This document shows positions 43,057 through 50,844 of a DNA stretch of 64,000 bases, piece by piece (within the stretch, counting starts at the first letter, position 1; each line of letters starts with the position of its first letter). Made by a program: the position numbers and the translations under genes. The notes beneath the pieces are model-generated. The model did no database searches and had not been told where the DNA came from. It saw nothing but the letters and a program-made list of their open reading frames with translations. Location: contig CAZYBG010000001.1 in the NCBI GenBank assembly GCA_964645155.1, forward strand, positions 37,403 to 101,402. The letters run 5' to 3'. Source of the stretch: CAZYBG01 sp964645155. Its GTDB lineage: Bacteria > Pseudomonadota > Alphaproteobacteria > Rhodobacterales > Rhodobacteraceae.

Positions 43057-44339
43057 CAGGCTGCTGAAGAAGTCGGCCCTCGACCCGGTTTGAGGAACAT
43101 GATTCACCCTCGGCACGACGACGGCGGGGGTGATGATGCGCGGGACGGACGAGACGACCGGGTCGTGTTCAGTTATGTGGACCTCGAGGCTTGGATCCCG
43201 GTTCGGCATCCGCTGCGCAAGATCCGGGAGGTGGTGAATGATGCGCTGGCGAGCCTGGATGCCGAGTTCGAGGCGCTTCACACCGATTTCGGTCGGCCTT
43301 CGATCGCGCCGGAACGGTTGATCCGGGCCAGCCTGATCCAGATCCTGTTCTCGGTCCGCTCCGAACGGCAGTTGATGGAGCAGATGCAGTACAACCTCTT
43401 GTTCCGCTGGTTCGTCGGCCTCGGGATCGACGATCCCGTCTGGGTGCCGACCGTCTTCAGCAAGAACCGCGATCGGCTGCCGACGACCGACATGTCGCGC
43501 AAGGTCATGGCGGCGATCCTCGCGCATCGCGAGGTGGCGCCGCTCCTGTCGGACGACCATTTCTCGGTCGACGGGACGCTGGTGAAGGCGTGGGCCTCCA
43601 TGAAGAGCTTCCAGCCGAAGGTGGGCGATACGCCGCCAGATGACGATCCGGGCAGCCCGCCCGGATCCGACGCCCCTGCCGAGAACCAACCTGAACCGAC
43701 CGAACGCCACTCATGCCTTCACGACCGACCCGGATGCCCGGCTCTACAGGAAGTCTCCCGGCACCGGGGCGATGCTGTGCTTCATCGGGCATGCGCTGAT
43801 GGAGAACCGTTCGGGCCTGATCGTGCAGGGTGATCTGACCCGGGCCGATGGCCATGCCGAACGGCGCGCTGCCCTCGACATGATCCAACGCCATTCCCCC
43901 GGATCCACCCGGCGACTGACGCCGGGTGCGGACAGGGGCTTTGATGCCGCCAGGTTCGTCGCCGGCCCGCGGCAGACCTGCGTCACTCCGCACGTCGCCA
44001 CGAAATCCAGTCATTCAGCGATCGACGGCCGCACCACACGGCACGAGGGCTATGCCCTGCCAATGAGACACCGAAAGCGGATCGAAGAGGCCTTCGGCTG
44101 GGCGAAAACCGTCGGCGGCATGGCCCAGACCGTCTATCGCGGCTTCGCAAGGGCTCGCTCGCGCTTCATCTTGACGATGGCGGCCAACAACCTCGCGCGG
44201 CTGCCCGGGTTGCTGGCGGCATGAGGCCAGAAACCGACATCAGGACCGCATGCCGGTCGCGCCAACACGCCGAATGCGCGCGGCAGCCAGTTCAGCCAAC
44301 GGGAAACCCTCCCGCCTCCGCGACTTCTTCAGCAGCCTG
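43057..44339 (+). mobile_element. IS5-type insertion sequence with 19-bp terminal repeats (1.28 kb)
   Basis: CAGGCTGCTGAAGAAGTCG at 43057-43075 is mirrored perfectly at 44321-44339. The element contains one transposase gene, now frameshifted. It splits older transposase debris: an IS5-type fragment ends at its left repeat and an IS3 OrfA remnant begins five bases beyond its right repeat. No clear target duplication. Confidence 0.88.
43099..44224 (+). pseudogene. IS5-type DDE transposase with internal frameshift
   Basis: The ATG at 43099 follows GAGG. The first part is well preserved: FSYVDLEAWIPVRHPLRKIR, FGRPSIAPERLIRASLIQIL, LLFRWFVGLGIDDPVWVPT, DDHFSVDGTLVKAWASMKSF. Around 43640-43710 the reading moves to another frame, which continues with ATHAFTTDPDARLYRKSPGT, LTRADGHAERRAALDM, GADRGFDAARFV, SAIDGRTTRHEGYALPMRHR and KRIEEAFGWAKTVGGM to the stop at 44224. 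All DDE regions survive in pieces, with a short deletion at the shift, so it is recently inactivated. Confidence 0.87.
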
Positions 44340-44344
44340 CTAGT

Positions 44345-44773
44345 GATAGCGCTGGTGGTTGGAGTGCCCGACCGAGGCCGCGGTCGCCTCCTCGAGAGTT
44401 CCCGGCAGGTGGCAGTTCCCGAGCGCCAGATCGGCAACCGCCTCCCTCAGAGCCACAGCTTCCGCCCGCAGCTCCTTCCCTTCCGGCACCGTGGCCCGAC
44501 ATGCAGTGTCCCCGGCAAGTCGCATGTTCCCGGCCCCGAGGAACTCCCTCGACCAGCTGTCGTAGAGGCTTGTCGCAATACCTTGTCGCTAAAGGAGTTC
44601 GGCATTCGCCATTCTCGCTCGGACCACTGGCGCGCCAATGGCTCATTCTCCTCGCCGCGCAGGTCCTCCAGCACGATGCAGATCTCCTCGTCCGCTGAAT
44701 GCTGCTTCGGCGTCCTACGCCGGATGTCCTTCACTAGGGTCTCGGCGGGCGGTTTGCATGGTCCGGACTTCAA
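44345..44773 (-). pseudogene. IS3-family OrfA remnant
   Basis: Minus-strand TLVKDIRRRTPKQHSADEEI and CIVLEDLRGEENEPLARQW align with the start of an IS3-family OrfA of the KDIRR-TRKQHSAEEKIRIVL type. The second half (AGDTACRATVPEGKELRAEA, LREAVADLALGN) lies in a different frame. No OrfB is present downstream, since the IS5-type element lies there. Nonfunctional. Confidence 0.75.
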
Positions 44774-44962
44774 TCACCCTGATCTGCCACATGGGCGCTG
44801 ATGCCGGACGGCGCCGGGTGCTCAAGCCATCCGCAGGCGCTGCGCCCGATCAACCCGGGGCCGACGACTGCCGGCCCCAAGAAGTCTCGTTGCGAACGAT
44901 GGAAGAATCAGGGCAGTTCAGTCGCAGGCCAAAGCCGTTGTTCGACCCCGACCCTTAGGCAA

Positions 44963-44986
44963 GGGGCCGTCCAACAGGACGACCCC
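44963..44986 (-). terminator. Hairpin after the BLUF gene
   Basis: GGGG-CC-GTCC, AACA, GGAC-GA-CCCC forms a stem interrupted by one 2-base internal mismatch, 26 bases after the BLUF stop. On the minus strand it is followed by TTGCC, so the U-tract is poor. The remaining gap 44774-44962 holds nothing I recognise. Confidence 0.45.
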
Positions 44987-45011
44987 CCGCGCGATTGATC
45001 CGGCAGGCCGA

Positions 45012-45425
45012 TCAGGCGAGTTCGGCCGAAACGTCCTGGAGGAAGTCGAGCAGGCTGTCCACGCTCACCGCCTCGGGGTTGACGGTGTTGTTCGCGAAGT
45101 ACCGCAGGAAGATCTTGCGGGTGGCGTTGTCCATGCCTTCGTGCAGACCCATCGACCAGGTCGGGAACAGGCGCTCCCGCACGTCCTGACACGAGATCAG
45201 GATGATGTTGATGTGACGGGGGTCGGCTGCGATCCGGTGGTAGATCGAGCTGACCTCGGCGCGGCCGCCTTCGAGAACCTGCAGGAAGTGGTTGCCGTTG
45301 TAGTGCAGGATCCCGGTGACGTTCAGCGCGGAGTTGTTGCGCTTGCACACCTCTAGGAGCTCGGGAAGGCTGAGGCCCGCCGAGAGGTTTCGCTGGCTGT
45401 AGTAGACGAGGCGGGTGAGGTTCAT
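45012..45425 (-). CDS. BLUF-domain blue-light sensor
   Basis: A 137-residue short BLUF protein. The FAD-binding BLUF fold covers about 1-95: LTRLVYYSQ with the photoactive Tyr (Y8), NVTGILHYNGNHFLQVLEG with Asn and the key Gln (Q49), and FPTWSMGL carrying the semi-conserved Trp/Met (W90, M92). The last 40 residues form helices (FLRYFANNTVNPEAVSVDSL) typical of stand-alone BLUF proteins that act by protein-protein contact. No output enzyme is fused. It is last in a run of four minus-strand genes whose other products are small and uncharacterised; they are candidate partners. Confidence 0.93.
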   Translation of the reverse strand: MNLTRLVYYSQRNLSAGLSLPELLEVCKRNNSALNVTGILHYNGNHFLQVLEGGRAEVSSIYHRIAADPRHINIILISCQDVRERLFPTWSMGLHEGMDNATRKIFLRYFANNTVNPEAVSVDSLLDFLQDVSAELA

Positions 45426-45491
45426 GGGGTTTCTCCGGTCTCAATAGCGGGTTTGTTGGGGGCGGCGGGTCTGTCGCGCTCGACGGGTCCG

Positions 45492-45902
45492 TCAGGCGAA
45501 GGTGGGCCGCCGCTCGGCAGCGTCGGCGACGATGGACAGGGGGCGGGAGACCGGCCGGTCGCCACGCGACGGGCCGTGGCGCTCCAGCCGGCGCTTTCTC
45601 TGGCGCTCGCGCTCGATCTCGAGGCGCGCGCTCGCGAGGTTGTTGCGCGCGTGATGCACGAGCCGGTTGGCGGTGACGAGCTCGGCAGCGTAGGCCGCCT
45701 GCAGCGCCGTCCGCGCCCGCAGCGCCGCGCGGACGTGTGCCCGGTGCAGCCCGAGCAGGAGGACGATGAACAGGCCGAGCATCACGCTGTCGGGAACGGA
45801 CGTTTCGAAGGCGGCGATGCGCGCGGCCACGTCTGCCGCGACGAGCTTCATCTCCGCGAGATCGATCCCGCTGATGAGTTCCTTGAGGCTGGTCAGATCC
45901 AT
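45492..45902 (-). CDS. Small single-pass membrane coiled-coil protein, unknown
   Basis: A 136-residue protein, no family recognised. Residues about 38-54 are one membrane helix (SVMLGLFIVLLLGLH). It is followed by an Ala-rich helix and a strongly charged predicted coiled coil (ARLEIERERQRKRRLERH), ending in a basic tail. It would sit in the inner membrane with a cytoplasmic coiled coil. It lies 66 bases before the BLUF start and 15 bases after the next upstream gene, so it belongs to the same transcript. Confidence 0.6.
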   Translation of the reverse strand: MDLTSLKELISGIDLAEMKLVAADVAARIAAFETSVPDSVMLGLFIVLLLGLHRAHVRAALRARTALQAAYAAELVTANRLVHHARNNLASARLEIERERQRKRRLERHGPSRGDRPVSRPLSIVADAAERRPTFA

Positions 45903-45917
45903 CTGGATACCCTCTGC

Positions 45918-46547
45918 TTAACGGATCACGAATTCGATCGCCTGGCCGTCGGCGACACCGCCGTCGGTCGCGGCAGGTGCGGCGGACAGTTCGATCATGG
46001 CAAGGTTCAGCGTCCAGTCGGCCCTGTCCCAGCGGACGCGCAGGTCCGCGAGGCCGCTGCCGATAAGCTCGAGGCTGCCGTCAATCTGCAGCTTGGCATC
46101 GCTGCAATCGAGCGTGTCTTGCACGAGCTTCGAGACGTTCTGCTGCTGGCTCGACCAGCCGGTCCCTGCCGCCGCAGCCCGCAGGACGTCGAGCTGAGCC
46201 TCGATCGTGCTGATGCAGGCCGGCATGGCGGCGGGTGCCGCCACCTCGACAGGTGCCAAGGCTGCGGCCGGCGCGGCGCGCTCGCCGGCCGCAGAGGCCG
46301 CCGCGCCGGCGGCGCTGCCTGCGGCATCCGCCGCAGCGACGAAAACCGCCGGGACGGCTGCGGGTCCAACGGGCCGCATCGCCCCGTAGGCGAAGATCGC
46401 GCCCGCCGACAGGATGCCGAGGGCGAGGAACGCGCGCGGCCCGCCGGCCGAGGTGCTGCCGGTGCGTGCGGCCAGGCGCTGGGCGCGCGCCAGCGGTAGG
46501 CCTGCGCGCCAGGCGGTGGCTTCGATCTGTCCTTGGCTGGCCATCAC
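45918..46547 (-). CDS. Single-pass membrane protein with Ala-rich stalk, unknown
   Basis: A 209-residue protein, no family recognised. A basic cytoplasmic N-terminus (WRAGLPLARAQRLAARTG) precedes a membrane helix at about 41-57 (LALGILSAGAIFAYGAM). An Ala/Pro-rich stalk of about 50 residues follows, then a C-terminal domain with two Cys (MPACISTIEAQL, DTLDCSDAKLQI) that may pair in the periplasm. The start overlaps the preceding gene's stop by four bases (ATGA), so the two are translationally coupled. Confidence 0.6.
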   Translation of the reverse strand: MMASQGQIEATAWRAGLPLARAQRLAARTGSTSAGGPRAFLALGILSAGAIFAYGAMRPVGPAAVPAVFVAAADAAGSAAGAAASAAGERAAPAAALAPVEVAAPAAMPACISTIEAQLDVLRAAAAGTGWSSQQQNVSKLVQDTLDCSDAKLQIDGSLELIGSGLADLRVRWDRADWTLNLAMIELSAAPAATDGGVADGQAIEFVIR

Positions 46548-46756
46548 GCGCGCCTCTGGAACTTGTAAAGGATACTGCCGTTGCTCGCAGCCAGCTTCTT
46601 CACCTCGATGTTCAGTCCCTGGGCGACCTCGGTGAGCATCTTCTCGTTGTCTGCCAACGATACCGGGGAATGCTCGTCGGCAAGGATCAGATCCAGGCCG
46701 AGTTCGTTGACCATCTGCTGAAGAACGCCATGAATACGGTGGGAGTAGACGATCAT
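46544..46756 (-). CDS. 70-residue protein of unknown function
   Basis: No family recognised. A small mixed alpha/beta protein (IHGVLQQMVNELGLDLILAD, MLTEVAQGLNIEVKKLAASN) with no membrane segment or Cys. It is the first gene of the BLUF operon and overlaps the next by ATGA. No strong ribosome site precedes the ATG. The 322-base low-GC gap upstream should contain the promoter of this transcript. Confidence 0.55.
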   Translation of the reverse strand: MIVYSHRIHGVLQQMVNELGLDLILADEHSPVSLADNEKMLTEVAQGLNIEVKKLAASNGSILYKFQRRA

Positions 46757-47078
46757 GTTCAGTGCTGCCCAGATTGCAAAATTGCGTTGCTAGCCATTTA
46801 AGAATCGACCGTGTCTAAATTAAGGAGAAATCGTGAGCGGTTTCCGCTATTTACGGGCCTGATTCGCCAGAAATGGAAGGTGATACCACTGCAGCGCGAG
46901 TAACGCGCGTACTACGTTCAATTTCAGGTAGTCGGAGATCGAGTGCCGTCGCGTCAGCGCAGACGCTGACTTCCGGTCAACTGGAATAAGGAAGTGCAGG
47001 TAAAAGCCAAGCCAAATCGATCTCGAGATTGAGACAAATCAACTCACGAGGCACCAGCCTGGTTGCGCCACTGCGAAA
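46757..47078. other. AT-richer intergenic region between the LOV gene and the BLUF operon
   Basis: 322 bases, clearly lower in GC than the surroundings. It contains a short hairpin AGCGG-TTT-CCGCT (46836-46848). On the + strand, AAGGAG precedes a GTG that opens a 9-codon frame ending in TGA. It probably holds the promoter for the leftward four-gene BLUF transcript, but no convincing -35/-10 pair was found. Confidence 0.4.
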
Positions 47079-47468
47079 TCAGACAGGTCGCTGGATCGCG
47101 ATGAAATGCGTGATATCGCCAGACCCATCGCGCACCGGGCGGAACTCGCATTCGTGCAGAAAACGCGCGCCGTCCTTGCGGTAGTTGGTGATGCGAATTC
47201 TGCCCGCTCGGCCGGTTCGCATTAGGTCGCGGAACGACTCCACGGCCTCGGCCTCGGTCTCGGGGCCTTGCAGGAACGCCAGGTTCCGGCCGATGACCTC
47301 GGTGCGGCAGAAGCCGGTATGCGCCTCGAATGCGTCAGAGACGAAAAGCACCGCATTGCCCGGGCCGGCATCGCAGACAACGACCGATTCGCCTTCGACG
47401 TCGGCGCGTTCGGCAGGCTTCAGCCTCGCCTCGATGAAGCGATCGTAAAGTCCGGTGGTTCTGGTCAT
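47079..47468 (-). CDS. LOV-like PAS protein lacking the photoactive cysteine
   Basis: A 129-residue single PAS domain closely resembling short LOV proteins: VVVCDAGPGNAVLFVSDAFE, GRNLAFLQG (60-68), RITNYRKDGARFLHECEF (92-109) and HFIAIQRPV (121-129, with the conserved Gln 126). The canonical GRNCRFLQ cysteine is replaced by Leu 63, and the Asn of the usual FWN is His 105. A flavin could still bind, but the normal cysteinyl adduct cannot form. No output domain. Its ATG overlaps the XRE stop (ATGA), so it is coupled to that regulator. Confidence 0.88.
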   Translation of the reverse strand: MTRTTGLYDRFIEARLKPAERADVEGESVVVCDAGPGNAVLFVSDAFEAHTGFCRTEVIGRNLAFLQGPETEAEAVESFRDLMRTGRAGRIRITNYRKDGARFLHECEFRPVRDGSGDITHFIAIQRPV

Positions 47469-47923
47469 GAAGATCTCGAATGCGCGGTCTGCATGGCCTC
47501 GACCAGCTCGACCAGCCGTGTCTTTTCGCCGATATCACGCAACTGCACGAAGGACCCGACGAGGCGGGCGAGCAGGTCTGCCTCGGTCGGCATGTCGGCC
47601 GGGTTCTTCCTGACCGGGCCCGGCTCGGCGGTCTCCGGCGCGATTGCCGGAAGCATCGAGCTCAGCGGCACTGCGTAGAACTCGGCCAGCGCGATCATCG
47701 TCGTCAGGCTGCACTTGCTCTGTGCGTCCTCGTACTTCTGATATTGCTGCGGGCTGACCGCGATCACGCGGGCCACATCGGCCTGCGTCAGGCCGCGGCC
47801 CTTGCGGAGGGCGCGTAGGCGGTCGCCGACAAAGGCATATGCGTTGCCTGCCGACTGCCCTGGCGAGGACGGCGCGTCCGCTTCCGTCGGTTCGTCGGGC
47901 GGGCGGGACGTCTGGATTCTCAT
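47465..47923 (-). CDS. XRE-family helix-turn-helix regulator
   Basis: A 152-residue protein from the ATG at 47923 with GAGGAG upstream. A flexible N-terminus of about 35 residues precedes the HTH (VGDRLRALRKGRGLTQADVA, ARVIAVSPQQYQKYEDAQSK, MIALAEFYAVPLSSML). A helical tail follows (TEADLLARLVGSFVQLRD), a likely dimerisation or partner-binding segment. Tight coupling to the LOV-like gene suggests the two products interact, giving a two-protein sensor-regulator pair (inference). Confidence 0.88.
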   Translation of the reverse strand: MRIQTSRPPDEPTEADAPSSPGQSAGNAYAFVGDRLRALRKGRGLTQADVARVIAVSPQQYQKYEDAQSKCSLTTMIALAEFYAVPLSSMLPAIAPETAEPGPVRKNPADMPTEADLLARLVGSFVQLRDIGEKTRLVELVEAMQTAHSRSS

Positions 47924-48053
47924 GGCTCCTCGCGCGCTTGCTCGCGTTTCTACGGCCAGCATCGGCGAAACAGCGACGCGTGGCCAGACGTTTCGCGGCT
48001 GCGGACCTGGACGGACCGATCCATCGGCCCCTTGGAGCCGCCGCAGGCACGGG

Positions 48054-49580
48054 CTAGCCATCCGCACCCCGCTCGATCCAGACTTCCACGCGGCGGTTGA
48101 TCGCCCGCCCTTCCTCGCTCGCGTTGCAGGCCGAGGGGGCCTTCTCGCCGAGGCCAATGATCGCGATGTCGAGCGCGTCGAGCGCGTCGCCCCCCGCCTG
48201 CCGCACCGCCCCCGCGACCTCGCTCGCCCGGCGTTCCGACAGCGCGCGGTTGCGGGCCGGGCTGCCAATGTCGTCGCTGAAGCCGACGAAGCGGACCATC
48301 GTTCCCTCCGGCTGCGCCTTGAGGTAGTCCACGAGGCGCGTCAGATCGGCAGCACCGCGGTCCGTCAGCCGGGACGACCCGGTGCCGAAGCGGAACGTCG
48401 ACGAAAGCTGGTCGTGCCCCGCCAGCTCGGCGAGCGGCGAGGCACCGGTGCCGGCCGGCAGCGGCCGACGCTCCACGCCAAGGTCGACGAGGCCGGCGGC
48501 GGTTATGGCCGCTTCGGCGTCGGGCGACAGCGCATAGTCGATGAGGCCCGACATATGCACGTTCGTCGCGTCGCCACGGCTGTAGAGGTAGATCGGCCGC
48601 TGCAGCGGATACGCGCCGCTCTTGACCGAGAAGGCGTCCGGCGACAGCACCGTGCCGCAGGCATCCACCAGCACCAGCGCCTTGTCGGCCTGGCGGAGTG
48701 CCCGCGGAACGACCGCGATCGCCGCAGGGTCGTCGGCGACGCCTTGGGGCACGGCGCCTCCGGCGGCGACGGTCATCGCCACGGTGGTGGGGCCGGCAAG
48801 GTCGATGGTCGCGTCGCGGCTCTCGGTCGCCGGGCCCGGCACTTCGGGCAGCCCTGCCAGTCGGATCGGAAGGTCCGCGCCGCCGAGTTCGCTCCAGTTC
48901 GTGATGCGGCCGGCGAACACGTCGGCGAGTTGCCGCAAGGATATCTCCGAGACCGGGTTGCCGGGATGCGCGACCACCACCAGGCTTTCGGTCGCGAGGA
49001 CATGTTCCTGACGCGGGACGTCGGAGTCGCCAGCCTCCAGGGCGGCGCGCGCGCCGGCCTCGGGGGGCCGGATCCGTCCGGCAGCCAGACCGATTTCGGC
49101 GGTACCCTCGAGCAGCGCCGCCACCGCGGCCTCGCCAGACCGGGGAAGCATCGCGATGCGACCGATGGCGCCGTTCGGCCCGACGATGTTGGAGACGAAA
49201 TCGCCTTCGGCCGGCGCGCCGACGTTGATGGTCCGCGCCCCGAGTTGGGCGGCGTAGCCCTCTAGCAGTGGCGGCATCAGCGCCGCGGACACTGCGGCCG
49301 GGCCTGCGATCCTCACGTCGGCAGCGGCAAGATCGCCGGTCGGGCAGCCCTCGCCGGCGCAGCGGACCCGGGCCGCGCCGACCCGGATCTCGCCCAGGGG
49401 CGTCTGGACGACATAGTGGTCGTCCTCGAGCCCGAGGATCTGCCCGGTCAGCAGGAAGGACCCGTCCGTCGCCTCGAGCGAGACCTGTCCCGCGCTTGTC
49501 GCGGGCGCCATGAGGACGGCGCCGGCAAGGGCTGCGAGACCGCAGGCGGTGCGGCACATGCCGCTCAGAAATTGTGGCAT
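48054..49580 (-). CDS. Phosphate-binding-protein-like domain fused to OmpA domain
   Basis: A 508-residue exported protein from the ATG at 49580; signal peptide about 1-30. After a short N-terminal region, residues about 75-375 form a PstS-type periplasmic binding fold (VRIAGPAAVSAALMPPLLEG, SLVVVAHPGNPVSEISLRQL, DVFAGRITNWSELGG, QRPIYLYSRGD). The C-terminal OmpA domain (about 395-505: STFRFGTGSSRLTDRGAADL, VGFSDDIGSPARNRALSERR, GRAINRRVEVWIERG) should bind peptidoglycan. The combination tethers a small-anion or ligand sensor to the wall. It lies among kinase, phosphatase and regulator genes rather than transporter genes. Confidence 0.88.
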   Translation of the reverse strand: MPQFLSGMCRTACGLAALAGAVLMAPATSAGQVSLEATDGSFLLTGQILGLEDDHYVVQTPLGEIRVGAARVRCAGEGCPTGDLAAADVRIAGPAAVSAALMPPLLEGYAAQLGARTINVGAPAEGDFVSNIVGPNGAIGRIAMLPRSGEAAVAALLEGTAEIGLAAGRIRPPEAGARAALEAGDSDVPRQEHVLATESLVVVAHPGNPVSEISLRQLADVFAGRITNWSELGGADLPIRLAGLPEVPGPATESRDATIDLAGPTTVAMTVAAGGAVPQGVADDPAAIAVVPRALRQADKALVLVDACGTVLSPDAFSVKSGAYPLQRPIYLYSRGDATNVHMSGLIDYALSPDAEAAITAAGLVDLGVERRPLPAGTGASPLAELAGHDQLSSTFRFGTGSSRLTDRGAADLTRLVDYLKAQPEGTMVRFVGFSDDIGSPARNRALSERRASEVAGAVRQAGGDALDALDIAIIGLGEKAPSACNASEEGRAINRRVEVWIERGADG

Positions 49581-49794
49581 CGACGGTCTCCACTGGATGT
49601 TGGCGAATCTCGCCCGTTTATCGGCCTTCGGGCGCGCAAGCGGTGCCTGCTGCTCGGTCAAGTCAGCTCTCGTCGTCGAGAGCGGCCATCTTCCGCGATC
49701 ACCGCGCAGCGGCCGGAGGCAGGCGCAATTGTCCGGCCAGGACGCTCCGTCAGGACCGAGCGGCTGATGAGAGGCGCGGCCCGCCATGTGCATG

Positions 49795-50733
49795 CTATAG
49801 CCCAACGGCGCGCCTCGTCGGCTGTGCTGGCGCTTCGTCCTCGATCGCCACCGCGTCGAAGGCCTCGATCGAGTCGACCAGACGGCTGTGGCGGGAGGTG
49901 CCCGCGCTCGGCTTGGTGGCTGCGTGCTCGAGCGGCTTGTCGGACAGGACCTTGACCACCATCAGCGAGGAATTGTCCTGCTCCGTGCTCCCGGCTGCGC
50001 GGACCGCCGCGAGCAGTTCGGTCACGATCTCGGTGCTCGTCCGCTTGCGGTTCCGGGACATGACGCGGCCGATCTCGTTGTCGTCGAGGGTGTGAAGCCC
50101 GTCGCTGCAGACCAGCACGATATCTCCGGTCTTGAGCGCGAACGGCTTCTCCGGGCAATCGGTGCGCGCGATCCTCTGGCCGGCGACCGCAGAGGTCAGG
50201 CGGCTCCGCTCGGGGTGCCGGCGGCCGACGTCGGCGCTGATCTGGCCGGCAGCGATCATCGCGTCGATATGCGGCGCCATCGAGTGGTTCTCGTTCAGCC
50301 GGCGCAACGCCCCGTCGCGCAGCACGAACAGCGGCGAGTCGCCGACCGACGCCCAGTAGAGGTGCGGGCCGACGAGCGCGGTGGCCACCACCGTCGCGCC
50401 CATGCCGTAGGCCTCGGGATGGGCCGCGACATGCTCCTGGATCGACCGGTTGGCGCGCGTCACGGCCGATCGCAGCAGCGACGGAACCTCGCGCTCGCGT
50501 GCGGCCAGCGATGCGAAGCGGACCTTGAGGTCGCTGAACGTCGCGCCCACGACCATCGCGCTGGCCACGTCGCCGGCCGCGTGCCCGCCCATGCCGTCGG
50601 CCAGCACGCCGATGCCGCAGTCATCGCCGCTCGGGAAATCGGCGACCACGGCGTCTTCCTGGTAGGTGCGCGCACCGATCGCAATGCCGGTGGCGACGTC
50701 GAAGCGGGTCGGAGATGAACGCCACATGGGCAT
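49795..50733 (-). CDS. PP2C-family protein Ser/Thr phosphatase
   Basis: A 312-residue PPM/PP2C phosphatase. Metal and catalytic motifs are intact: ARTYQEDAVVADF, GVLADGMGGHAAGDVASAM, GMGATVVATALVG, ASVGDSPLFVL, VLVCSDGLHTL and EQDNSSLMVV. A C-terminal tail of about 45 residues adds no recognisable domain. The gene follows the Ser/Thr kinase by 111 bases, the usual arrangement for a kinase/phosphatase pair. An ATG at 50727 two codons later is an alternative start with better spacing to GAGG. Confidence 0.93.
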   Translation of the reverse strand: MPMWRSSPTRFDVATGIAIGARTYQEDAVVADFPSGDDCGIGVLADGMGGHAAGDVASAMVVGATFSDLKVRFASLAAREREVPSLLRSAVTRANRSIQEHVAAHPEAYGMGATVVATALVGPHLYWASVGDSPLFVLRDGALRRLNENHSMAPHIDAMIAAGQISADVGRRHPERSRLTSAVAGQRIARTDCPEKPFALKTGDIVLVCSDGLHTLDDNEIGRVMSRNRKRTSTEIVTELLAAVRAAGSTEQDNSSLMVVKVLSDKPLEHAATKPSAGTSRHSRLVDSIEAFDAVAIEDEAPAQPTRRAVGL

Positions 50734-50844
50734 CAGCCTCTGCTCTTTACGGTGATCAGGTGAAGGGCGAGCCGGTGCCCCGGTGCGCGGGTCGCGGCGG
50801 CCTCGTCTCGAGCGAGCCTCGATCTTGTCGCGACAACCATCGGA

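Noticed and set aside
14250..44773. Single composite transposon carrying the uronate island
   Set aside because: The flanking IS ends belong to different element types (GCTCTGTTGCACAAATCG versus CAGGCTGCTGAAGAAGTCG), are decayed, and no shared target duplication was found.
46823..46860. Nine-codon + strand frame after AAGGAG (starts GTG, ends TGA)
   Set aside because: Well-spaced ribosome site but the peptide is too short to judge and nothing follows it in phase; left as part of the intergenic description.
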